From Bacteroidetes bacterium 4572_114 (GTDB lineage Bacteria; Bacteroidota; Bacteroidia; Bacteroidales; 4484-276), in NCBI GenBank assembly GCA_002254335.1, contig NIVA01000008.1, positions 1-20,424 on the forward strand: DNA of 20,424 bases. Reading direction: 5' to 3'. A program made the position numbers and the translations under genes. A model generated the notes under the pieces. That model was not told the origin of the DNA. It did no database searches and worked only from the letters and a program-made list of their open reading frames with translations. Below, in pieces: positions 13,509 through 20,424 of this stretch (position 1 is the first letter of the stretch; each line of letters opens with the position of its first letter).

Positions 13509-15761
13509 ATGGCGAATAACGCGATTATTAAAAAGTTACAAATGCCCGATGGGACTGAGATTTCCATCGAAACCGGGCGTTTGGCACGTCAAGCTGACGG
13601 TGCCGTGGTTGTTAAGCATGGAAACACCATGTTGCTGGCAACAGTAGTTTCTAACAAAGAGGCAAAAACAGGTGTGGATTTCATGCCACTTACAGTTGAA
13701 TATAAAGAAAAATATGCTGCCACGGGCAGGTTCCCGGGCGGTTTTTTTAAACGTGAGGCACGTCCTTCAGAATATGAAATCCTGATTTCAAGGTTAGTTG
13801 ACCGGGCCCTCAGGCCACTTTTCAACGATGACTACCACTGCGAAACCCAGGTATTTATTACATTGATTTCGGGCGACAAAAACTCTGCCCCCGACGCATT
13901 GGCCGCATTGGCCGCATCTTCTGCACTTGCAGTTTCCGATATACCTTTCAACGGCCCGATTTCCGAGGTGAGGGTTGCACGTATTGATGGTGAGTTTGTC
14001 ATCAACCCGGCAATCGACAAATTGAAGGAAGCTGATATAGACATGATGGTGGCCGCCACCAAAGAAAACATCATGATGGTGGAAGGTGAGATGAAGGAAA
14101 TTCCTGAAGCAGATATGCTGGAAGCAATTAAAGTTGCACATGCTGTTATTAAAACACAATGTGAGGCCCAGCTTGATTTGGCTTCACAAATTGAAAAATC
14201 TAAAATCAAACGTGAATACGAAGGCGATGAGAATGATGAAGGTTTAAAACAGCGGATGCACGATGAACTTTATGATAAAGTTTATGCAGTGGCCAGGCAA
14301 GGGACGGCCAAACATGAGAGGAGTGAATTGTTTGCCAAGATAAAAGAGGAATTTATCGAAACCCTGCCAGAAGAAGAAGCCGAAGAGAAATCAGGCATGA
14401 TAGGCAGGTATTATCATGATATTGAAAAAGATGCCATCCGGAATTTTGTTTTGGACGAAAGGACACGGATAGACAAACGCCAGTTGGATGAGATACGCCC
14501 TATATGGTCTGAGGTGGATTTCCTGCCGGCAGCACATGGCTCGGCAGTGTTTACCCGTGGCGAGACACAGTCGTTGGTTTCAGTTACACTTGGCACCAAG
14601 CTTGACGAACAGATAATTGATGGCGCAGTGTACGATGGGAAAATCAATTTTATCCTCCACTACAATTTCCCGGCATTTTCAACAGGCGAAGCACGCCCGA
14701 ACCGCGGTACCAGCCGTCGTGAAGTTGGCCATGGCAACCTGGCGCTCAGGGCACTTAAATTTGTTATGCCCGACGAAAACCCTTACACTGTGCGTATTGT
14801 TTCAGATATACTCGAATCAAATGGTTCGTCATCAATGGCAACGGTTTGCGGTGGCACGTTGGCATTAATGGATGCAGGTATAAAAATTACAAAACCGGTT
14901 TCAGGGATTGCAATGGGCCTGATCTCTGACACAAAATCAGATAAATATGCAATACTTTCCGATATCCTTGGTGATGAAGATCATTTGGGCGATATGGACT
15001 TTAAAGTAACCGGTACCCGCGATGGGATTACAGCATGCCAGATGGACATCAAAGTTGACGGGCTCCCATATAAAATACTTGAAGAAGCACTTGAACAGGC
15101 CCGCAAAGGAAGGCTGCACATCCTGGACGAAATGGGAAAAACCATCAGCCAGCCAAGCGACGATTACAAACCACATGTACCGAGGATTGAGCAAATGAAG
15201 GTGCCAAAAGAGTTTATCGGTGCAATCATTGGCCCGGGCGGAAAAATTATCCAGGACATCCAGGCCGAATCAAATTGTACTATTGTCATCGAGGAAATTG
15301 ATGATTTTGGCATAGTTGATATCGTTGCAGTTGACAAAGATTCCATTGAAGCGGCCAAAGACCGTATCAAACAAATTATTGCCATCCCTGAAGTTGGGGA
15401 AGTTTATAAAGGAAAAATCAAAAACATCACAGCTTTTGGTGCTTTTGTTGAGATTATGCCTGGCAAAGAGGGCCTGCTGCACGTTTCCGAAATCGACTGG
15501 GTACGCATTGCCAATGTTGAAGATGTGCTAAAAGTTGGTGAGGAAATTGAGGTAAAACTGATTGAAGTTGACGTGAAGACCGGCAAGCTCAAACTTTCGA
15601 GAAAACGTTTGCTGCCACGCCCACCACATGCTGATAGCGGCGACCGCCCAAGAAGGTATGACGACCGAAATAAAAGGAATGACGACCGTAATAAAAGGAA
15701 TGATGACAACAGGGGCGGAAACAGGGATTCCCGTGGCGGGAACAAGCCCTACCGCCGATAG
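13509..15761 (+). CDS. pnp: Polyribonucleotide nucleotidyltransferase (PNPase)
   Basis: A 750-residue 3'-5' exoribonuclease that degrades RNA with phosphate. Domain order: first RNase PH domain (about 1-145, with EYKEKYAATGRFPGGFFKRE), an all-helical linker, second RNase PH domain (about 325-540) with the catalytic Asp region GDMDFKVTGTRDG near residues 493-505, a KH domain with IIGPGGKIIQDI (about 570), and an S1 domain (about 627-695, GAFVEIMPGKEGLLHVSEI). The last ~45 residues are a basic, Arg/Asn/Asp/Gly-rich tail with a repeated 7-residue unit, likely disordered and RNA-binding. Length is slightly above E. coli PNPase owing to this tail. It is followed by a strong terminator. Confidence 0.98.
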   Translation: MANNAIIKKLQMPDGTEISIETGRLARQADGAVVVKHGNTMLLATVVSNKEAKTGVDFMPLTVEYKEKYAATGRFPGGFFKREARPSEYEILISRLVDRALRPLFNDDYHCETQVFITLISGDKNSAPDALAALAASSALAVSDIPFNGPISEVRVARIDGEFVINPAIDKLKEADIDMMVAATKENIMMVEGEMKEIPEADMLEAIKVAHAVIKTQCEAQLDLASQIEKSKIKREYEGDENDEGLKQRMHDELYDKVYAVARQGTAKHERSELFAKIKEEFIETLPEEEAEEKSGMIGRYYHDIEKDAIRNFVLDERTRIDKRQLDEIRPIWSEVDFLPAAHGSAVFTRGETQSLVSVTLGTKLDEQIIDGAVYDGKINFILHYNFPAFSTGEARPNRGTSRREVGHGNLALRALKFVMPDENPYTVRIVSDILESNGSSSMATVCGGTLALMDAGIKITKPVSGIAMGLISDTKSDKYAILSDILGDEDHLGDMDFKVTGTRDGITACQMDIKVDGLPYKILEEALEQARKGRLHILDEMGKTISQPSDDYKPHVPRIEQMKVPKEFIGAIIGPGGKIIQDIQAESNCTIVIEEIDDFGIVDIVAVDKDSIEAAKDRIKQIIAIPEVGEVYKGKIKNITAFGAFVEIMPGKEGLLHVSEIDWVRIANVEDVLKVGEEIEVKLIEVDVKTGKLKLSRKRLLPRPPHADSGDRPRRYDDRNKRNDDRNKRNDDNRGGNRDSRGGNKPYRR
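15660..15701 (+). repeat. 21-bp in-frame tandem repeat in the pnp tail
   Basis: Two 21-bp units (15660-15680, 15681-15701) differ at one base and encode DDRNKRN twice; a partial third unit follows. This makes the basic C-terminal tail of PNPase prone to length change. Confidence 0.85.
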
Positions 15762-15783
15762 AAAGAAATAATTTTCTTAAATA

Positions 15784-15842
15784 AAAACCTGATAAGTTTT
15801 TCCTGTTGGCAAGCCAATAGAAACCTTATCAGGTTTTTTTTA
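15784..15842 (+). terminator. Rho-independent terminator of pnp
   Basis: The 13-bp perfect outer stem AAAACCTGATAAG (15784-15796) pairs with 15825-15837, and an inner stem TTGGC/GCCAA (15806-15817) adds to it. A run of eight Ts follows on the plus strand. It also has an A run on the left, so it could work in both directions. Confidence 0.85.
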
Positions 15843-15850
15843 TAGATTTG
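15843..15850 (+). promoter_or_regulatory. Possible -7 element for rpe
   Basis: TAGATTTG matches TAnnTTTG directly after the pnp terminator, about 92 nt upstream of the rpe start. No clear TTG box is present at the right distance, so it is weak. Confidence 0.35.
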
Positions 15851-15900
15851 TGGGCGATTCGGTTTTTGCCAATATCTTGATGTTTCTGTTAAGTGAAACC

Positions 15901-15940
15901 ATTCAAAATCCAAAATTTATAATTTACAATTCAAAATCCC
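15901..15940 (+). repeat. ATTCAAAAT repeat block before rpe
   Basis: Three or four imperfect ATTCAAAATCC / CCAAAATTTA / ACAATTCAAAATCC units lie immediately before the rpe ATG. They resemble the arrays before gldF and the thioredoxin-like gene, in the same orientation relative to the gene. Confidence 0.6.
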
Positions 15941-15942
15941 CC

Positions 15943-16617
15943 ATGAGTTTAACAATCGCACCATCAATACTTTCAGCCAACTTTTTAAATCTCGGGGCCG
16001 ACATCCAAATGGTAAATAAAAGTGCCGCCGATTGGTTTCATATCGATATTATGGACGGTGTTTTTGTCCCTAATATTTCATTTGGCTTCCCGGTTTTAAA
16101 ACACATCCAACAATTGGCCGAAAAACCTCTTGATGTCCACCTGATGATTGTTGATCCCGACAGATATCTTGAACAGTTTAAAAAATATGGTGCCGAAATT
16201 TTAAGTGTCCACTACGAAGCTTGTACTCATTTACACCGTACCGTAAGCAGGATTAAGGAGTTGGGGATGAAAGCAGGTGTGGTGCTTAACCCACATACAC
16301 CGGTGCATTTTCTTGAAGATATTATTGCCGATGTTGATCTTGTCCTGCTGATGTCGGTCAACCCGGGATATGGCGGACAAAAATTTATTGAGAATACATA
16401 TTCAAAAATATCGACACTTAAAAACCTGATTATCCAAAAGTCGTCGCATGCGCTTATCGAAATTGATGGTGGCGTTACCCTGGAGAATGCCCCCATGCTT
16501 GCCGAAGCCGGGGCCAATGTGTTGGTTGCCGGAAACACGGTTTTTTCTGACGAAGACCCTTCGCGTATTATTTCGCTTCTCAAATCTTTAAAGTTCACCA
16601 GGGATGTCAATCAATAA
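15943..16617 (+). CDS. rpe: Ribulose-phosphate 3-epimerase
   Basis: A 224-residue TIM-barrel enzyme that interconverts ribulose-5-phosphate and xylulose-5-phosphate in the pentose phosphate pathway. The ATG at 15943 (MSLTIAPSILSANFLNLG) is chosen because it begins exactly at the conserved family start; an in-frame GTG 93 nt upstream only adds residues encoded by the repeat block. Visible active-site features are FHIDIMDG (His33, Asp35), DVHLMI, the phosphate-binding NPGYGGQKF, and IEIDGGV with the second catalytic Asp at 175. Length is normal. Its last 14 nt overlap the start of the DUF2520 gene, implying co-translation. Confidence 0.97.
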   Translation: MSLTIAPSILSANFLNLGADIQMVNKSAADWFHIDIMDGVFVPNISFGFPVLKHIQQLAEKPLDVHLMIVDPDRYLEQFKKYGAEILSVHYEACTHLHRTVSRIKELGMKAGVVLNPHTPVHFLEDIIADVDLVLLMSVNPGYGGQKFIENTYSKISTLKNLIIQKSSHALIEIDGGVTLENAPMLAEAGANVLVAGNTVFSDEDPSRIISLLKSLKFTRDVNQ

Positions 16618-17374
16618 AATCGTATTGATTGGGGCAGGCAACATGGCAACCCAACTGGGCAAAGCTCTCCATCAAAAAGGAAAAAACATCCTCCAGGTCT
16701 TAAGCCGTACACAAGGATCTGCCGATTTACTGGCAGGGCAAATTAATTCTACGGCGATCATAAATCCAAATCATCTTATTAATGATGCAGACCTCTATAT
16801 CCTCGCTGTCCCTGACGATGAAATTTCCGGGATTGCCAACACCATCAACATTCAGGATCGTTTGATTGTGCACACCTCAGGATCTGTTGGGATGGAGGTA
16901 CTAAAAAATGCTTCTGCACATTACGGTGTGTTTTATCCGCTACAAACCTTTTCCAAAACCCGGGATGTAGATTTTTCTGATATACCCATTTGCATCGAAG
17001 CTAGTTGTGAGGAAAACTATATTTCACTTATCAATTTAGCTGAGGGGATTTCTAATGATGTAAGAAGGATAAATTCTATAAAGAGGCAAACCATACATTT
17101 AGCAGCAGTTTTCGCATCAAACTTTACCAACTACATGTATGGCCTATCAGAAGAAATACTTAAAAATGAAGATATTTCTTTCGACATAATACAGCCTCTG
17201 ATACGCGAAACAACAAAAAAGATTGAACATAAATCACCAAAAGATGCCCAAACAGGCCCTGCCAAAAGAAAGGATTTGAAAATCATTGAAAAGCATCTAC
17301 AGCTTTTGCAAGGTGATCCTGATAAAAAGGCGGTTTATGACTTATTGAGTAAGCTGATTGTTGAAAGTCATTGA
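16604..17374 (+). CDS. Rossmann-fold/DUF2520 protein
   Basis: A 256-residue predicted oxidoreductase. The N-terminal Rossmann domain begins IVLIGAGNMATQLGKAL (GxGxxA at residues 10-15), like F420/NADP- or ProC-type dinucleotide-binding proteins. A second helical domain (about 130-250, with HLAAVFASNFTNYMYGLSEE and GPAKRKD) is the DUF2520 module. The enzymatic substrate is not known for the family. It overlaps rpe by 14 nt, so the two are probably made together. In many Bacteroidota the gene is near a KdsC-type phosphatase gene; here one lies 1.9 kb downstream with a lipoprotein gene between. The final Ser-His codons and the TGA stop lie inside a 10-bp repeat. Confidence 0.88.
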   Translation: MSINKIVLIGAGNMATQLGKALHQKGKNILQVLSRTQGSADLLAGQINSTAIINPNHLINDADLYILAVPDDEISGIANTINIQDRLIVHTSGSVGMEVLKNASAHYGVFYPLQTFSKTRDVDFSDIPICIEASCEENYISLINLAEGISNDVRRINSIKRQTIHLAAVFASNFTNYMYGLSEEILKNEDISFDIIQPLIRETTKKIEHKSPKDAQTGPAKRKDLKIIEKHLQLLQGDPDKKAVYDLLSKLIVESH

Positions 17375-17396
17375 TGGTCATTGGTGGTCATTTATT
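17367..17396 (+). repeat. 10-bp tandem repeat over the DUF2520 gene stop codon
   Basis: Three units, GTCATTGATG, GTCATTGGTG and GTCATTTATT, run in phase. The first unit contains the last codon and the TGA stop of the preceding gene. Confidence 0.75.
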
Positions 17397-17437
17397 GTTG
17401 GGAGTAATAACAACGATGGAATACAAAAAATAGCAAT

Positions 17438-19057
17438 ATGGGAAAAATGACAAAACACATACATACAGGACTGATTTTACTGGTAATGTTAATATTTTCA
17501 TGCGTTAACCAAACAAATGAAAATAAGGGAAAAGTTGAGGATGAAAGTATTTCAAATCAACAATCATCAAGCCCACAAAAAATAATGGACACTACTGATG
17601 ATGTTATAGCCAAAATCAAATATGAGACCAACAGTTCAATAGATTTTGATAGTCAGATTTCGGAGCACAGCGATACCCATACAGATACTCTTACTGCAAA
17701 TGAAAAAACCACGGAATCAGTCAGTGAAGAGAAAATAACCATTGCCGAAATGTACCAACATTTTGAGAAAAGCCCCCAACTTTTTACGATTCCTATAGAT
17801 AGGGACACAATTATAGAATGTAGCGAAGGCACAACCATAAGAATTCCAGCAAACTCTTTCATTATTGAAAGTAATGGAGTACCAGCAGACAGAAGCGTTG
17901 AAATTTCTGTAAAAGAGTATTACGATTTGTCCGATATGATACTTGCAAACCTCTCGACAATGTCAGGAGATGAGATTTTGGAAACCGGCGGAATGATTCA
18001 TATCTCAGCAAACTCTAACGGGGAGAATTGCATTTTAAAAAAGGGCAGGGAAATTGAAATTGGCTTCCCCAATATTTCTGAAAAAGAAGATATGCAATTG
18101 TTCTCCGGTGATTGGAAAAACAATAATATCGACTGGACCCCAATGCTACCCTCCGATGACACAATAACGTCAATTCCAACCAGGCAAGTTCAACCAGAGT
18201 TAGAGGTATTTACTGTCGTTGAACAAATGCCGTCTTTTCCGGGTGGGGGTGAAGCCCTGGATAAATATATGGTTCAAAATATGCAATACCCTTTTTCCGC
18301 ACTCGACAAACAAATTCAAGGTACTGTATATGTTACGTTCATTGTTGATGAATCTGGACTGATTACTAATCCACGGGTTGTCAGGGGAGTTGATGCTGCG
18401 CTTGATAAAGCTGCCTTTGATGCGATAAATAATATGCCGGCATGGAACCCTGGCAAATTAGGAAATAATCCAGTTCCTGTTCAGTTTACAATGCCTGTAA
18501 CTTTTATTCTTGATGGCATTAACCCGACAGAGAAGGTAATTTTTGAAGCAAAAGAATATGAAGAAAAAATTGAATCTATCAATGTTATTTATAGTAATGA
18601 TGATTTAGGGACCTATGGTAAAGAATATCAAGAAGAATTTGAAAGACAGGTTGAGGAGAAAGGCATACAATCTACAGGTGTTTCACAAATCAATCGTTAC
18701 CTATTCAGCACATCTCAACTTGGTTGGATTAACTGCGATATTTTTTTAAGAGACAGGCGACCAAAAATCGACTATTTTGTTCAAACTATCAAAACGGAAG
18801 AAACTTTCGTAAAAGTAATTTTTCATAGTGTTAGAGTAATTTTATATGGAATCCCAAGGGATGATAATTACTTTTTCCGAGATGTTCCAAAAGGAGAAAA
18901 GGTTACCATCATAGCTTTTAGAAATGAAAATGAGAAATTACTTTTAGCAGTTAAGGAATCAATAATAACTAAAAATGGTGAAACAGATTTAGATTTTCAG
19001 CCGGTAACTTTAGCTAAATTGAAAAGGGAAATGAGAAAAATCAAAAGTCTAAATTAA
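17438..19057 (+). CDS. Lipoprotein with a central TonB C-terminal-type domain
   Basis: A 539-residue protein with a lipoprotein signal: hydrophobic residues 11-20 and a lipobox-like IFSC with Cys22. After a low-complexity, Ser/Thr-rich linker, residues about 100-235 form a beta-rich domain with GTTIRIPANSF, KEYYDLSDMILANLSTMS and ETGGMIHISA, a module I recognise from Bacteroidota surface proteins. Residues about 262-360 are a TonB_C domain (QMPSFPGGGEALDKYM, then GTVYVTFIVDESG and PAWNPGKLGNNPVPV). The last ~170 residues contain LGWINCDIF, also typical of these proteins. It is unusual that TonB_C is neither C-terminal nor linked to a TonB-type membrane helix. Either Met1 or Met4 may be the start. 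The partner and function are unknown. Confidence 0.82.
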   Translation: MGKMTKHIHTGLILLVMLIFSCVNQTNENKGKVEDESISNQQSSSPQKIMDTTDDVIAKIKYETNSSIDFDSQISEHSDTHTDTLTANEKTTESVSEEKITIAEMYQHFEKSPQLFTIPIDRDTIIECSEGTTIRIPANSFIIESNGVPADRSVEISVKEYYDLSDMILANLSTMSGDEILETGGMIHISANSNGENCILKKGREIEIGFPNISEKEDMQLFSGDWKNNNIDWTPMLPSDDTITSIPTRQVQPELEVFTVVEQMPSFPGGGEALDKYMVQNMQYPFSALDKQIQGTVYVTFIVDESGLITNPRVVRGVDAALDKAAFDAINNMPAWNPGKLGNNPVPVQFTMPVTFILDGINPTEKVIFEAKEYEEKIESINVIYSNDDLGTYGKEYQEEFERQVEEKGIQSTGVSQINRYLFSTSQLGWINCDIFLRDRRPKIDYFVQTIKTEETFVKVIFHSVRVILYGIPRDDNYFFRDVPKGEKVTIIAFRNENEKLLLAVKESIITKNGETDLDFQPVTLAKLKREMRKIKSLN

Positions 19058-19090
19058 GTTTCCCGAACAACAGAAATTCACTTCAAACAG

Positions 19091-19212
19091 ATGACAGCGC
19101 AGCAAATGACAACAAAACTTGCGACACGTAGTTAGCCCGTCTGAATCCATATGGATGACGGCGAAGCCTAATGACGGCACAACCTAATGGCAATAAATGA
19201 CGCGAGGCAAAT
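19091..19212 (+). repeat. Degenerate 16-bp ATGAC repeats before the KdsC-type gene
   Basis: Units such as ATGACAGCGCAGCAA (19091), ATGACGGCGAAGCCTA (19155), ATGACGGCACAACCTA (19171) and ATGACGCGAGGCAAAT (19197) recur. The 12-bp palindrome ATCCATATGGAT (19145-19156) sits among them. They fill most of the 196-bp gap; no promoter motif is clear. Confidence 0.55.
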
Positions 19213-19253
19213 AACAAATGAATACAACACAATAATTATAAAGAACTTTTAAA

Positions 19254-19781
19254 ATGGTAGTTAAAAATTACAAGGAACTCCTAAAAAATATCACCACTCT
19301 CATTTTTGATTATGATGGTGTTTTTACTGATGGTAAAATCCTGTTGTTAGAAAATGGCGATCAATTAAGGACTGCCAATGTTAAGGATGGCTATGCTTTG
19401 CAACTCGCAATTAAAAAAGGTTATCGCATTGTGGTCATTTCAGGTGGCACCTCCGATTCGATAAAAGTAAGGCTCGAAAGGTTAGGCGTGCATAGTGTTT
19501 TTATTCGTGTGGAGCATAAGATCAAGGTATATAACGAGTATTTAAAAAAGTACAACCTGAGCCATGATGAGGTACTGTTTATGGGAGATGACATTCCTGA
19601 TTACCAGATCATGAAAGAAGCCGGGGTTGCTGTTTGCCCTGCTGATGCTGCGGAAGAGATAAAATCACTGTCCCACTACATTTCCCATGTCAAGGGTGGC
19701 GATGGCTGCGTTAGGGATATTCTGGAACAGGTGATGAAGGTGCAGGGCAAATGGATGATGGATGATGCGTTTTTGTGGTAA
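19254..19781 (+). CDS. kdsC: KdsC-type HAD phosphatase (Kdo-8-phosphate phosphatase)
   Basis: A 175-residue HAD-IIIC phosphatase, the usual length for KdsC, which has no cap domain and works as a tetramer. It would remove phosphate from 3-deoxy-manno-octulosonate 8-phosphate in lipopolysaccharide inner-core synthesis. Motif I is FDYDGVFTDG (nucleophile Asp19, acid/base Asp21), motif II is VISGGTSD, the conserved Lys is in VEHKIKVYNEY, and motif IV is MGDDIPDYQIM. The segment HYISHVKGGDGCVRDILE is typical of KdsC. Related YrbI-like enzymes cannot be fully excluded. The stop codon is followed directly by a purine-rich repeat. Confidence 0.9.
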   Translation: MVVKNYKELLKNITTLIFDYDGVFTDGKILLLENGDQLRTANVKDGYALQLAIKKGYRIVVISGGTSDSIKVRLERLGVHSVFIRVEHKIKVYNEYLKKYNLSHDEVLFMGDDIPDYQIMKEAGVAVCPADAAEEIKSLSHYISHVKGGDGCVRDILEQVMKVQGKWMMDDAFLW

Positions 19782-19782
19782 G

Positions 19783-19852
19783 GGGGAAGAGGTTGGAAGG
19801 TAGGAGGAAAAGAGAAATTAGAAAAAAGAAAATGACAGAAGGTAGATTGGCC
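19783..19852 (-). repeat. Reverse-oriented copy of the pyrimidine-rich repeat family after kdsC
   Basis: On the minus strand this block holds ATCTACCTTCTGTCAT and CTACCTTCCAACC, words that also occur in the 14-bp array at 9453-9564. On the kdsC sense strand it is purine-rich (GGGGGAAGAGG). Confidence 0.55.
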
Positions 19853-19920
19853 GCATTGTATGTGCATAAACAATTGGCTTATGATTTGTAAAATACTATT
19901 TACAATGCCATGCAACCAAA

Positions 19921-20070
19921 CTATTCCGCTGGTGAACTATCTTTAGTCAAAAGTATTATACCCTTTTTTGGTTCTGGCTCGTTCAGGTTGAGAGGGTATT
20001 TTACTCCATCATACCTTTTCCCGACTTTAAAATTTTGGGCAATGTTTTGGTTTTTATTCAATCCGCCCAT
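19921..20070 (-). CDS. Possible small hypothetical protein after the DUF2442 gene
   Basis: A 49-residue frame (starts MGGLNKNQNIAQNFKVGKRY, ends ILLTKDSSPAE) begins 17 nt before the end of the DUF2442 frame on the same strand. I do not recognise it. The coupled position and a composition that looks protein-like (VGKRYDGVKYPLNL) are the only support. It may be the C-terminal part of an older longer gene or not coding at all. Confidence 0.35.
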   Translation of the reverse strand: MGGLNKNQNIAQNFKVGKRYDGVKYPLNLNEPEPKKGIILLTKDSSPAE

Positions 20071-20335
20071 TGTATAAGTCCCAGACAGGGAAAATCAAAT
20101 CATAATCATTCCAATTTAAATTCCCGTCAATAATTTTGAAACTTGAGAAAAGATTCTCTTTTAAATATTTGCTTATTGATGGGTGTTGAGATTTTTTTAA
20201 AAATGGTTTAAAGTCAACGAGCTTTTCATTTCCGTCTTTAAATTTTATTCGTATAGCATAATCACCAATGTAATTTGCAAAACCAATCTCAATTTTATCG
20301 AACTGTTTTTCTGAATATTGTTCTATGATTTTCAT
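20054..20335 (-). CDS. DUF2442 domain protein
   Basis: A 93-residue protein whose centre and end match DUF2442: RIKFKDGNEKLVDFKPFL, then FKIIDGNLNWNDYDLIFPVWDLY. DUF2442 proteins are small and usually encoded directly after DUF4160 genes; the pair is thought to be toxin-antitoxin-like but this has not been shown to my knowledge. Here the start ATG overlaps the stop of an upstream DUF4160-like frame by ATGA, which supports pairing and translational coupling. The N-terminal ~25 residues are a little longer than in common members. Confidence 0.82.
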   Translation of the reverse strand: MKIIEQYSEKQFDKIEIGFANYIGDYAIRIKFKDGNEKLVDFKPFLKKSQHPSISKYLKENLFSSFKIIDGNLNWNDYDLIFPVWDLYNGRIE

Positions 20336-20424
20336 TTTATTTTTTTTGTTATTCGTTCAAATTCGCCTTTTTTCGCATGAACGTGTATAGGCTCATGTTC
20401 ACTGGAATAGAAAAATATTATTAT
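20332..20424 (-). CDS. DUF4160 domain protein, partial (N-terminus off the right edge)
   Basis: Thirty codons enter from the right edge, encoding FFYSSEHEPIHVHAKKGEF and a short Lys-rich end before TGA. The EHEPIHVHA motif is the signature of DUF4160. The stop overlaps the DUF2442 start (ATGA). Family members I recall have a longer part after the HVH motif, so this copy may be shortened at its C-terminus. The start of the gene is not in the window. Confidence 0.8.
   Translation of the reverse strand: MIIFFYSSEHEPIHVHAKKGEFERITKKIK

Noticed and set aside
15850..15942. GTG start extending ribulose-phosphate epimerase by 31 residues
   Set aside because: The extension is encoded by the terminator flank and an ATTCAAAAT repeat; the family start is the ATG at 15943.
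19676..19915. 79-codon minus-strand frame across the end of kdsC
   Set aside because: It overlaps conserved kdsC sequence in antisense and a low-complexity pyrimidine-rich repeat.

Overview
The window comes from a chromosome of the phylum Bacteroidota. The support is the gliding-type ABC transporter set gldA/gldF/gldG, a class III fructose-1,6-bisphosphatase, several promoters of the Bacteroidota type (TTG, about 18-20 nt, TAnnTTTG), and a TonB_C lipoprotein with a Bacteroidota domain order. No rRNA, tRNA, prophage, IS transposase or CRISPR array is visible. Most genes are housekeeping, and the spaces between them are unusually rich in repeats, small mobile-like elements and gene remnants.

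Left part (1-7100), all minus strand, read right to left: an SPFH/prohibitin-like membrane protein, HMG-CoA lyase, smpB, an exported thioredoxin-fold protein, gldA, gldF and gldG (cut by the left edge). A truncated four-helix-bundle gene sits between gldA and gldF. A relic of an alpha/beta hydrolase lies between the thioredoxin gene and gldA. Two strong hairpins with T runs separate the prohibitin, HMG-CoA lyase and smpB units.

Middle (7100-13100): a divergent membrane glycosyltransferase-like gene, then a spacer with an internally deleted PIN-domain toxin and its small partner ORF, a 102-bp MITE-like element and a 14-bp tandem repeat. Next come class III fbp, a complete hicBA module, a Phd/YefM antitoxin with a second antitoxin-like ORF but no visible toxin, and a 131-bp MITE-like element just before rpsO.

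Right part (13100-20424): rpsO and pnp with terminators, rpe overlapping a Rossmann/DUF2520 gene, a TonB_C lipoprotein, a KdsC-type HAD phosphatase for Kdo synthesis, and a DUF4160-DUF2442 pair running in from the right edge on the minus strand.

I did not find a clear new multi-gene system. The most unusual content is non-coding. There are two MITE-like elements with different terminal inverted repeats but a shared inner motif. Two genes (PIN toxin and alpha/beta hydrolase) are reduced to their N- and C-terminal ends. A 14-bp repeat family is tandem at one place and dispersed at several others. All family names are from recognition of sequence motifs by eye; no database search was run.
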